From assembly GCA_003228115.1 (NCBI GenBank), contig QEVV01000002.1, positions 496,001 to 560,000 on the forward strand: DNA of 64,000 nucleotides. The letters run 5' to 3'. A program made the position numbers and the translations under genes. The notes under the pieces were generated by a model that saw nothing but the letters and a program-made list of their open reading frames with translations, had not been told where the DNA came from and did no database searches. Source of the DNA: Chloroflexota bacterium. GTDB taxonomy: Bacteria; Chloroflexota; Dehalococcoidia; Lucifugimonadales; SAR202-VII-2. This document shows, in pieces, positions 28,129 through 36,097 of this stretch (position 1 is its first letter; every line of letters begins with the position of its first letter).

Positions 28129-28149
28129 AGGGCCCTGTTCTAGGGCCCT
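28129..28149. other. GC-rich hairpin between dnaG and rpoD
   Basis: The 8-bp stem AGGGCCCT (28129-28136 and 28142-28149), loop GTTCT, lies in the 182-base gap before rpoD. On the plus strand it is followed by TTCTTT; on the minus strand, the direction of transcription, it has no U-tract. It could be a processing site, a weak attenuator or a relic terminator. Confidence 0.45.
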
Positions 28150-28234
28150 TTCTTTATCTATGGACGAGGCTGCTGCAAGTCCCCTAGGAGCTATTCAACA
28201 ATAAGCTTGTCGGTGCCGAAGATACTGTTGATTA

Positions 28235-30043
28235 TCAACTGCCGGTGACTTCCTGCTGGAAAACCGACTTAAGGCGCTCCGTGGCTTCGACGTCGAAATG
28301 AACCCGCTGGGGGTCCGGCTCGGTTGCCCACTCCTCATTCAGGGCAAGGGACTCTTCGACTTTCAGGTCCCTAATCCGCCGTTGCTCCAAGCGTCTGAGA
28401 CACTGAGCCAAGGCTACCTCTCGTTCCTTGAAGTTGGAGAATGGAAGATCTCTCGCTCCTAGTTCTTCAAGCCGAGAAGCCGAATCAGTAGAAAGGGCAG
28501 ACTCGTCCTTTCTTAGGATACCCTTTGTCAAGCACGTTGTAAAGAAGTCCCGGTTCTCAGGGCGTTGGAACTGTTCGCTGGTCAACGATTTCGCTTGGGG
28601 GACAAGTTCCGGGTTCTGAACAAGCAAGGCCAGGACATACTCCTCCAATGCATCGCGGCCTGAGGCTGCCAATGGAGCGGCGTCCACCTGGGTTCGAGCG
28701 GCCCTCCGCTGTCTGGGGCGGGCTGTTGTCCCAACGCTCGCTTTCAGCGTGCCCACACTGACTCCAATCACCTCAGCTAGGTGCTGGAGATAACGGTCCT
28801 GGTTGTAAGCATTGCGTTCTTCGTGAATCAGGGGAACAACCTCATTGACGAAGCCTGCCTTACCCTCACCGGTAGTCAGGTCCCGTCTGGACGATAGCGC
28901 GGAGATCATGTATTCCACAACCGGCACCGCGTTTTCGATAATCACAGGCCACTGTTCAGGTGTGTCTCGAAGCACTGCGTCTGGGTCACGTCCCTCTGGC
29001 AAAGCGGCTATCCGGAGTTCTATTCCGGTACCTCGAACCATGCTGGTGCCCCTGCGGGATGTGTTGACCACCTGCCGCTCCAACAGACGCCAGGATGTCT
29101 CCAGAGAGCGCAGGGTGGCTTCCTGTCCGGCGTTGTCTGGATCGAGCGAAAGCACAAAGCGGCGCGTGTGCTTGCCCAGCAATGCCACCTGATGCTCTGT
29201 TAGAGAGGTTCCCATGCTGGCTACCACGTTGGCAAAGCCCCGCTGGTGGGCAGCGATGACGTCCATGTACCCCTCAACGATGACGCCTAGGCCCTGCTCC
29301 CGGATGGCGGCCGAAGCCTTGTCCAGCGCATAGACTAGATGGCTCTTATCGAATAGGGGGCTCTGTGGCGTATTCAAATATTTCGGGTTTACATCGCCGA
29401 GGGCCCTGCCTCCGAAGCCGACGAGCCGTCCGGAGGCATCCCGGATGGGCACAATGAGCCGGTAACGAAAGAGGTCGCGTATGCGGCCATCCTCGGTACT
29501 GGATGCTAGTCCCGCCTGCAGTAGGGTGTCATCGCCAAAGCCCTGGGTGCCCAAATGGCGTCGCAAGGCATCCCAGTTGTTTGGCGCAAGACCCAATTCG
29601 AAGTTGGCAACGGCGTCGTCGGAGACTCCCCTGCCAACCAGGTAGTCTCGAGCCTCTTTTCCTTGGGATGAGGCCAAGGTCTCTTGGTAGAACCGTGCAG
29701 CCGCTTCGTTGGCTTCTTGAAGGCGTTTCTCACGAGAGCGGTCTTCTTGTGATGCGTGCCGGTCAGGCATGGGGACGCCGGTGCGCTGAGCTAGCTTCGT
29801 CAGCGCCTCACCGAAGTCGAGGTTCTCCATTCGCTGAACAAAGGAAATGGCGTCGCCACCCGTGGCGCATGCTCCGAAGCAGCGCCAGGTCTGTCGTTCG
29901 GGAAAGACGTAGAAGGACGGCGTGCGTTCATTGTGGAAGGGACAGCGGGCTTTGAAGTTGCGGCCGCTCTTACCCAGCGTCGCATGCTCGGACACGAGGT
30001 CGACGATGTCCAAGCGGCTTTTGATGTCGTCTACGAGGGCCAT
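28235..30043 (-). CDS. dnaG: DNA primase
   Basis: Synthesises RNA primers for replication. The 602 residues comprise an N-terminal CHC2 zinc-binding domain (CPFHNERTPSFYVFP, then CFGACATGG), the RNA polymerase core with FGGRALGDVNPKYLN, and a TOPRIM region with VIVEGYMDVIAAHQ and LDPDNAGQEAT. The C-terminal helicase-interaction part is divergent. The zinc finger has C-x3-C (CFGAC) in place of the usual C-x2-C (CFGCG). AGGAGA precedes the ATG, 8 bases after dgt. Confidence 0.97.
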   Translation of the reverse strand: MALVDDIKSRLDIVDLVSEHATLGKSGRNFKARCPFHNERTPSFYVFPERQTWRCFGACATGGDAISFVQRMENLDFGEALTKLAQRTGVPMPDRHASQEDRSREKRLQEANEAAARFYQETLASSQGKEARDYLVGRGVSDDAVANFELGLAPNNWDALRRHLGTQGFGDDTLLQAGLASSTEDGRIRDLFRYRLIVPIRDASGRLVGFGGRALGDVNPKYLNTPQSPLFDKSHLVYALDKASAAIREQGLGVIVEGYMDVIAAHQRGFANVVASMGTSLTEHQVALLGKHTRRFVLSLDPDNAGQEATLRSLETSWRLLERQVVNTSRRGTSMVRGTGIELRIAALPEGRDPDAVLRDTPEQWPVIIENAVPVVEYMISALSSRRDLTTGEGKAGFVNEVVPLIHEERNAYNQDRYLQHLAEVIGVSVGTLKASVGTTARPRQRRAARTQVDAAPLAASGRDALEEYVLALLVQNPELVPQAKSLTSEQFQRPENRDFFTTCLTKGILRKDESALSTDSASRLEELGARDLPFSNFKEREVALAQCLRRLEQRRIRDLKVEESLALNEEWATEPDPQRVHFDVEATERLKSVFQQEVTGS

Positions 30044-30051
30044 AGTGTCTC

Positions 30052-31116
30052 CTACACCCGTGTCCTTAGCGAGTCACCGAACAGGCCGGGGTGCAGCTCG
30101 TCCGCCAGGCGGAGAGCAAAGCGGTCGGTCATGCCTGAAACGTAGTCCACAACCGCCTGCTCCGTCGATTCAGCGTGAAGCCAGTATTCGGGCGGCACTT
30201 CGTCGGGGTGCTCGCATAGGTGGTTATACAGGAATTCAACCACCTGACAGGCTTCGCGGGACTCTTCAGATGTGCTGATGGGCAAGTAGATGTGCTCAAA
30301 GAGGAACTCTCTTAGTTCCATGACCACGTCTCTGATTGTGGCGCTCATAGTGATGTCCGATCCACTGTCGCCCTCGCCAGCTGCTGCCCATGACGAGGTA
30401 ACGATGTCGGTGACAATGGTGTCGATGCGCTGAGAGTGGCGTTGGCCCAGTGCTTCCCTCGCCTGGGACGGCAGGTCTTGTTCTCGTAGCAATCCAGCCC
30501 GGACCGCATCTCCGATGTCGTGGTTCAGGTAGGCGACTGCGTCTGACACGCGACAGACCTGTGCCTCCAGAGTGAGGTCTTCCTCAACATCTTGGGTGAG
30601 GAAGTCGCCTCGGGGCTTGGAGTGATGCAGAATACCTTGGCGCACTTCCCAGGTTAGGTTCAGCCCCTCGCCGTTCTTTTCCAAGACGTCGGCGAGCCGG
30701 AGGCTCTGGGAGCTGTGGCGAAACCCGCCTGGCACAATGTCGTCCAGGGTCTTCTCGCCGGCGTGGCCGAAAGGAGTGTGGCCCAGGTCGTGGCCCAGAC
30801 ACATGGCTTCCACTAGGTCCTCATTCAAGTTAAGGGCCCTAGCAATGGTCCTGCCAACCTGTGCGACCTCCACCGTATGGGTGAGCCGGGTAACGAAGTG
30901 GTCGCCAAGGGGCGCAACGAACACCTGGGTTTTGTGCTTCAGCCGCCGAAAGCCATGAGAGTGGATGATGCGGTCGCGGTCGCGTTGGAAAGCGGTGCGC
31001 AGAGGCGATTCTTCCTCCTCCTTCTCGCGCCCGCGGCTGTCCTTCGATTTCGCTGCAAAGGGGGAGAGCGAATCTTCTCTGGCCTCGAGTCTGTGCCTTA
31101 CCGCTGATCTGTCCAT
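30052..31116 (-). CDS. dgt: dGTPase-family HD phosphohydrolase
   Basis: Deoxynucleoside triphosphate triphosphohydrolase of the HD superfamily, 354 residues. The sequence has FRRLKHKTQVFV, LTHTVEVAQVGRTIAR with the first metal His, LCLGHDLGHTPFGHAGE with the HD pair, and HHSKP. The enzyme removes tripolyphosphate from dGTP or other dNTPs, so balancing the pools; specificity is not visible. It is the first gene of the dgt-dnaG-rpoD set, with dnaG 8 bases on. Confidence 0.93.
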   Translation of the reverse strand: MDRSAVRHRLEAREDSLSPFAAKSKDSRGREKEEEESPLRTAFQRDRDRIIHSHGFRRLKHKTQVFVAPLGDHFVTRLTHTVEVAQVGRTIARALNLNEDLVEAMCLGHDLGHTPFGHAGEKTLDDIVPGGFRHSSQSLRLADVLEKNGEGLNLTWEVRQGILHHSKPRGDFLTQDVEEDLTLEAQVCRVSDAVAYLNHDIGDAVRAGLLREQDLPSQAREALGQRHSQRIDTIVTDIVTSSWAAAGEGDSGSDITMSATIRDVVMELREFLFEHIYLPISTSEESREACQVVEFLYNHLCEHPDEVPPEYWLHAESTEQAVVDYVSGMTDRFALRLADELHPGLFGDSLRTRV

Positions 31117-31310
31117 CTTGTTCCCAGACTACGCCGCCGTTGGCCGCGCGGACAAGAGAAAAACGGCACGGTGTTTGGCACTTCGGGGCCGGTTCTGCGA
31201 AAGCCTATTGGCGTGGCCTTGGGCAACCTGTCTTGGTAATTGAGGACTGGGCCAGGATTTTCCGACCGGTTCTCCTTGGCGTATGGTGGCTGCACTCCAG
31301 CTAGGTGGCG

Positions 31311-32249
31311 ATGATGACGGCATACCACGCCGAACTGATACCCCGCAGCCCGTTTAGCTTTGATCTCACCTGCCAGGCCATGGCCGCGCACACGGGCGGG
31401 CCGGTGGCTCTAGACACCTATGAAGGCGGAGTCTTTCGCCGCGTCCTAAGCCGGGATGGCAGGGCGTTGTTGGTATCGGCGCGCTCTGAAGGCTCCGTGG
31501 ACCGGCCCCGCCTCATGGTGGAGGTCTGGGGCGACGCTGTGGAACCCGATGATGCCAAATGGGCCAGCGGGTGGATCCGACACCTCCTGGCTACTGATGA
31601 GGACCTTGCTGCTTTTTATGATGCGGTCGGGGGCGATCCCACCCTGGGGAAGGTGCTGGCTAGACTCCACGGCCTAAGCCCCGGCCGTGCGGCAACGGTC
31701 TTCGAGGCTCTCGTGCTGTCGATTATTGGCCAGCAGATCGCGGCGACGGTGGCACGGCTCATCCGTGCCGATCTCTTGCAGGTATATGGCACGCCGGTGC
31801 GGCGAGATGGTGCTACCTATTACGGTTTTCCCGGTGCCGAGACGCTTCTGGCCGCGGGCACCGACGGACTACGAAAACTGCGCCTCAGCCAACGGAAGGC
31901 TGAATACATCCTGGGCATATGCGAGGGCGTCGGTACAGGAACTCTGGACCTAGAGGGAATGGCCTCGTTGACCAGGGAGGAAGTCGTGGGGCGGTTGGTA
32001 CGGGTACGCGGAATTGGGCCGTGGACGGCTGAGTGGGTGCTGGGCAGGGCTCTGGGCCGACTCGATGCTTTCCCCGCCGGGGATCTGGCCCTACAGCGGA
32101 CGCTGTCGCGCCTCTACGGTGATGGGCGCTCATTGTCGGAAAGAGAAACCGCCGATATGGGTCGGCGGTGGGAAGGATACCAGGGGCTGGTTGTTACGTA
32201 CTTGTTCGCTGCACTACGTCTGCGATTACTGGACGAGATTCAGGCCTAG
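31311..32249 (+). CDS. DNA-3-methyladenine glycosylase II (AlkA-like)
   Basis: Base-excision repair glycosylase of 312 residues. The N-terminal 110 residues form an AlkA_N-like domain; the helix-hairpin-helix GPD part follows, with LVLSIIGQQIAATVARLIRADL, the hairpin LVRVRGIGPWTAEWVLGRALG and LDAFPAGDLAL, whose last Asp is the catalytic residue. The ATG at 31311 is used, with a GTG two codons before. It converges on the mini Tat gene, overlapping its 3' end by 4 bases. Confidence 0.92.
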   Translation: MMTAYHAELIPRSPFSFDLTCQAMAAHTGGPVALDTYEGGVFRRVLSRDGRALLVSARSEGSVDRPRLMVEVWGDAVEPDDAKWASGWIRHLLATDEDLAAFYDAVGGDPTLGKVLARLHGLSPGRAATVFEALVLSIIGQQIAATVARLIRADLLQVYGTPVRRDGATYYGFPGAETLLAAGTDGLRKLRLSQRKAEYILGICEGVGTGTLDLEGMASLTREEVVGRLVRVRGIGPWTAEWVLGRALGRLDAFPAGDLALQRTLSRLYGDGRSLSERETADMGRRWEGYQGLVVTYLFAALRLRLLDEIQA

Positions 32250-32491
32250 CCGCTAAACGGGTTGTGCCAGCGGAGCCAGCCGCGTACTCGCTGATCCAGA
32301 CGAGGCTGGAAGATGGAGCCTTGTCCGGGGAACTTGGGGAGGGAGGCAGTATTGCTACCCTTGCTTCCGCCAAGGCGGTTCCTCAGAGGAGTAGAGACAG
32401 CGAGCAATGCGGCAATCCCAAGGGAGCCCTTGAGAAGGAAATCTCGCCTAGTTAGCTGCGGGCCTCGTGCTTTTGCTTCTTCTCTGGACAC
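32246..32491 (-). CDS. Mini protein with twin-arginine signal (81 aa)
   Basis: Small exported protein that I do not recognise. The GTG at 32491 is chosen because GGAGGG lies 4 bases before; the frame could extend to an ATG at 32545 without one. The protein opens with a charged n-region, then LTRRDFLLKGSLGIAALLAVSTPL, a textbook Tat signal with RRDFL. The mature part is only about 40 residues and ends WLRWHNPFSG. Such mini Tat proteins often escort or anchor a partner redox enzyme, but none lies beside it. The gene ends inside the alkA-like stop region. Confidence 0.75.
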   Translation of the reverse strand: MSREEAKARGPQLTRRDFLLKGSLGIAALLAVSTPLRNRLGGSKGSNTASLPKFPGQGSIFQPRLDQRVRGWLRWHNPFSG

Positions 32492-32567
32492 GCTTCTCCC
32501 TCCAACAGCACAACTATCAGTCGTCCGTAATGATGCCACGCCCATCTGTTCCTGACAAGAGCCCCCG

Positions 32568-33581
32568 CTAAAGGATGCGGGTTAGGCGGCGGCTCTGAGT
32601 TACCCCTGGAATTCGCCCCCGCTTCGCCACCGGCTTGCCGTCGACTTCGTGAATGTCTCCGGAGAAGCCCGATGGGACAGAAGAGGCGATGAACTTGCCC
32701 ACTCCGAAGGTGTTTACCGGCGCCGCGGCCTCAACGAATTCTCTAATCCGCTCAGGTGTAAGACCACCGGTGACGACGATTTCTACATAGCTGAAGCCAG
32801 CCAAATCAAGCCGGGCCCGGAGTTCTTTGACCAGGTCGGGAGTTGTGCCTCCCCTGTTTTGGGGTGGGTCCAGCCGCACGGCGCGCAGGCGCTCTTTCAA
32901 ACTGCGGCTCACGTTCAGGGCTTCTTCGACCTCGTCGCCAAGCGTGTCGACCGGTATAACCCTGGGGAATTCTTGGGCCATATGTTTATCGTAGGCTTGG
33001 GCAGCCCGCACGGTTTCTCCCATGACTAGGATCAGGCCCCTTGGCAAGCTGACCCAAGGCTGGACGCCCGCCATACGAGCGCCATGTGCCGTAGAACACG
33101 TTGTACAGCCCCCGATGATGGCCGAGTATTCCAGGTGTCCCACAACTGCGGGGTGGGCATAGCGAGCGGCAAGGCAAACGACTGGGATGCCTTCGGCCGC
33201 ATCCACGCACTCCCGTGCGGCTGTGGCCCAAGACGTGCTTTGAGACAGAGTGCCGGCAATCGCCGTTTCGTAAACGTTGAAGGTTGAGTAACGGGCCTTG
33301 ATCCGTACTACCACTTCCCCGGTGGCCACCGAGACGCCATCCTCCAAAGCCCAAACCTCTCGCTCCGTCTCCGGGAGCACCCGGTCTAAGAGAGAGTGCA
33401 CTTCGCGAATGCCACAGAGGATGCCCCCCCTGGTGGCCGCGAATTCCATAACCACCGTGGGGTTCAGGTTCTCCGCACGCAGCACGGCGGCAGCGCGGTG
33501 GAAATAGGCGTCTGCCGTATCTCCAACGACCACAGCAGGGGATGGCTCGAAGTCGGTGGAGGTTCTGGTGTCCGGTGCCAT
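32568..33581 (-). CDS. Nicotinate phosphoribosyltransferase-family protein
   Basis: NAD salvage enzyme that joins nicotinate or a related base to PRPP. The 337-residue protein is closer to archaeal-type NAPRTase: it contains GDTADAYFHRAAAVL, FAATRGGILCGI, the central GGCTTCSTAHGARMAGV, a long helical insert with VDTLGDEVEEALNV, and VVTGGLTPERIREFVEAAAPVNTFGVG, the phosphate-binding end of the barrel. Quinolinate phosphoribosyltransferase is the alternative, less likely given the N terminus. AAGGAA precedes the ATG. The glycosyltransferase downstream ends or starts elsewhere, so it is likely a single transcript. Confidence 0.85.
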   Translation of the reverse strand: MAPDTRTSTDFEPSPAVVVGDTADAYFHRAAAVLRAENLNPTVVMEFAATRGGILCGIREVHSLLDRVLPETEREVWALEDGVSVATGEVVVRIKARYSTFNVYETAIAGTLSQSTSWATAARECVDAAEGIPVVCLAARYAHPAVVGHLEYSAIIGGCTTCSTAHGARMAGVQPWVSLPRGLILVMGETVRAAQAYDKHMAQEFPRVIPVDTLGDEVEEALNVSRSLKERLRAVRLDPPQNRGGTTPDLVKELRARLDLAGFSYVEIVVTGGLTPERIREFVEAAAPVNTFGVGKFIASSVPSGFSGDIHEVDGKPVAKRGRIPGVTQSRRLTRIL

Positions 33582-33610
33582 TGGGTTCCTTGGAAGGTAG
33601 CCGGAATCGG

Positions 33611-34357
33611 CTATCTTGGAGATTCTGTGGGATGTTGTCGAACCGGCTGAGGGATTCCTCCGAAGCGAAGGCGAAGGAGTCCCTTCAGGTCTTCAGTTAC
33701 TGTGGACACAATTTTGACTCGGCTGTCAGCGTCCTCGCTCCAAGCTACAGGAATTTCCTTGATTCGGTACCCTCGCTTCTCGGCGATAAGGAGGAGTTCC
33801 GTATCGAGGAACCAGTGATTGTCCTTGACCACTGGTATCAACTCATGCACGACCTTTCTGCTCACGGCCTTGAACCCGCATTGGGCGTCGTGGAAGCCGG
33901 TACGAAACATACTTCGGATGATTAAGTTGTAGCCTCGAGAGAGCACCTCCCTTTTGAGGGAGCGCTCAATCTGCGACCGGGACGATAACCGCGAACCAAT
34001 GGCGATATCGTAACCCTCAGATGCAATGGCGTCGATAAGGGGCGGTAGGGCAGAGAGCCCCGTGGAGAGGTCCACGTCCATGTAGGCAACGACGTCGGCC
34101 TTGCTGTCAGTCCACGCCTTCTTAAGGGACCGGCCGCGTCCTTTGAGGTCAAGGTGCACGTAGCCCACATTCGGATACTTGGTGGAAAGTTCCTTGGCGA
34201 CAGCGAGCGTGTTGTCCGTGGAGCCGTTGTTGGCAACTACGATGCGCCACTCATAGCCAGACATGTTCTCAGACATGAAGGCGCTGAGCGAAACGATGCA
34301 CGTCTCAATAGTGTGTGCTTCGTTGTAGACGGGGATAACAATGTCGAGGGTGGTCAT
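33611..34357 (-). CDS. Family 2 glycosyltransferase (dolichyl-phosphate sugar synthase-like)
   Basis: GT-A glycosyltransferase of 248 residues. Landmarks are LDIVIPVYNEAHTIETCI, RIVVANNGSTDNTLAVAKEL, the DxD-like YMDVDLSTGLSALPPL and GSRLSSRSQIERSLKREVLSRGYNLIIR, followed by DAQCGFKAVSR. This is the pattern of polyprenyl-phosphate glucosyl/mannosyl transferases without the C-terminal membrane spans, so it is likely cytosolic or peripheral. No acceptor can be named. Confidence 0.92.
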   Translation of the reverse strand: MTTLDIVIPVYNEAHTIETCIVSLSAFMSENMSGYEWRIVVANNGSTDNTLAVAKELSTKYPNVGYVHLDLKGRGRSLKKAWTDSKADVVAYMDVDLSTGLSALPPLIDAIASEGYDIAIGSRLSSRSQIERSLKREVLSRGYNLIIRSMFRTGFHDAQCGFKAVSRKVVHELIPVVKDNHWFLDTELLLIAEKRGYRIKEIPVAWSEDADSRVKIVSTVTEDLKGLLRLRFGGIPQPVRQHPTESPR

Positions 34358-34443
34358 AATTGCAGGTATGGAGGCCGTTGGTGGGGCTCGTCTACTTTGA
34401 GTATGCGAGGTTCCGCGATTGTGGGATGAATGCTATAACCTGG

Positions 34444-34464
34444 CCTTCCCCCTCAGGGGGAAGG
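34444..34464. repeat. CCTTCCCCCT palindrome
   Basis: Perfect 10-bp arms (34444-34453 and 34455-34464) with a single-base centre, in the 157-base gap between purH and the glycosyltransferase gene. Stem composition resembles the other GC-rich REP-like hairpins in the window; it may stop purH transcription. Confidence 0.55.
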
Positions 34465-34514
34465 GATTTCCGACTGCTAAATCTGCCAAAGAGGTAAGGC
34501 AATCGGCAAAGCGT

Positions 34515-36074
34515 CTAGTGCCTGAAGTGCCGCACGCCGGTGAATACCATAGCTATGTTGAGCTTGTTGGCCGCGGCTATGACCTCGTCGTCTCGAATGG
34601 AGCCGCCAGGCTGGGCAACGGCAATTGCCCCCCCTGCCGCCGCTGCTTCTATCCCATCAGGGAAAGGGAAGAAAGCGTCCGATGCCAATACCGAGCCGAC
34701 GGCTTTGTCGCCTGCGGCCTGCAGGGCCAACCTAACGCTTATGACCCGGTTCGGCTGACCTGCTCCCATTCCCAGCAATGCTCGATCTCTCGCAAGGACG
34801 ATTGCGTTGGATTTGATGTGCTTGCACACTCTCCAAGCGAAAGCTAAATTCGCTAGTTCTTCTTCCGTTGGTTGCCTTTCAGTGACCACCGTCCAGGAAG
34901 CTGGATCCTCTTCGATCTTGTCTGCGTTTTGCACTAGCAGTCCACCGGAGACCCTTCGATAGTCCAGGGAATTTCCAGCGCTGGTCAGAGGCGGCACCTC
35001 TAGAAGGCGGATGTTTTTCTTGGCTTGGAGGATTTCCAAAGCCTCTTCAGTGTACCCAGGGGCGACAACCAGTTCGTAAAATACCGGTTTCATGGCCTCG
35101 GCTGCTTCGCGAGTCACAGGCCGGTTGAAGCCGACGATGCCCCCAAAAGCGGAGACAGGGTCGCCGGCGTGGGCGCGACGATAGGCTTCCACCTGATCAT
35201 CGTCCACGGCGAGGCCGCAGGGATTGGTGTGCTTGATCACTGATACGGCCGGTTCCGCGAAGTCAGCAACGGACTGCCAAGCTGCGTCGGCGTCCAGGAT
35301 GTTGTTGAAGGATAGTTCCTTCCCGTGGAGCTGCTTCGCTCCCGCTATGCCTCCCCATTCCAGGCCAACGGAATAAAAAGCTGCCTTCTGGTGCGGGTTC
35401 TCTCCGTACCGCAGGTCGGATATTTTGGTGAGGCCCACCGGAAGTTCCTGCGGAAACTCTTCGCCGTCTGTCAGGTAGCGGGAGATTGCCGCGTCGTAGG
35501 TTGCGACGTGCCGGAAGGCCTTGGCGGCCAATTCCTTTCGCTCTTTCATGGAGAGCTTGTTGAGGCCCAGAACCTCCATCGCCAGCTTCTCCGCGACTCG
35601 GTTGTAGTCGGCGGGGTCAGTCAACACGGCTACCGACAAGTAGTTCTTCGATGCCGCCCGGAGCAACGTTGGTCCGCCAATATCTATGTTTTCGATGGCA
35701 TCCTGAAGGGTGACATCTGGATTGCTGACCGTCTGAACAAAGGGGTACAGGTTAACCACCACGATATCGATCGTCTCAATGCCCTGTTCCTTGAGCTCAG
35801 CCATATGATTGGGCTTGTCCCGCCGGGCCAGGAGTCCTGCGTGAACACGGGGATGAAGGGTCTTCACTCTTCCGTCCATCATCTCGGGAAAGCCGGTGAG
35901 ATCCGAGACCTGCTGTACAGGAATGTTGGCCTTGGCAATAGCGTCGTAGGTGCCGCCGGTGCTCACAAGCTCAAATTTGAGATGATGCAGATGGGTGGCC
36001 AGCTCAACAATGCCGGTCTTGTCGTAGACGCTTAGGAGGGCTTTCACGGCGCGTTCCTCTGAGGATAGGTTCAT
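34515..36074 (-). CDS. purH: AICAR formyltransferase / IMP cyclohydrolase
   Basis: Last two steps of IMP synthesis, using 10-formyl-THF from FolD. The 519-residue protein begins with the MGS-like IMP cyclohydrolase domain (KALLSVYDKTGIVELATHL, STGGTYDAI, MDGRVKTLHPRVHAGLLARR) and continues with AICARFT (KHTNPCGLAV, SDAFFPFPDGIEAAAAGG, RDDEVIAAAN). It ends TGVRHFRH. It follows purF by 23 bases on the same strand, so both belong to one unit. Confidence 0.98.
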   Translation of the reverse strand: MNLSSEERAVKALLSVYDKTGIVELATHLHHLKFELVSTGGTYDAIAKANIPVQQVSDLTGFPEMMDGRVKTLHPRVHAGLLARRDKPNHMAELKEQGIETIDIVVVNLYPFVQTVSNPDVTLQDAIENIDIGGPTLLRAASKNYLSVAVLTDPADYNRVAEKLAMEVLGLNKLSMKERKELAAKAFRHVATYDAAISRYLTDGEEFPQELPVGLTKISDLRYGENPHQKAAFYSVGLEWGGIAGAKQLHGKELSFNNILDADAAWQSVADFAEPAVSVIKHTNPCGLAVDDDQVEAYRRAHAGDPVSAFGGIVGFNRPVTREAAEAMKPVFYELVVAPGYTEEALEILQAKKNIRLLEVPPLTSAGNSLDYRRVSGGLLVQNADKIEEDPASWTVVTERQPTEEELANLAFAWRVCKHIKSNAIVLARDRALLGMGAGQPNRVISVRLALQAAGDKAVGSVLASDAFFPFPDGIEAAAAGGAIAVAQPGGSIRDDEVIAAANKLNIAMVFTGVRHFRH

Positions 36075-36097
36075 AGCAAGGGACGTGGCAGAGCTAT

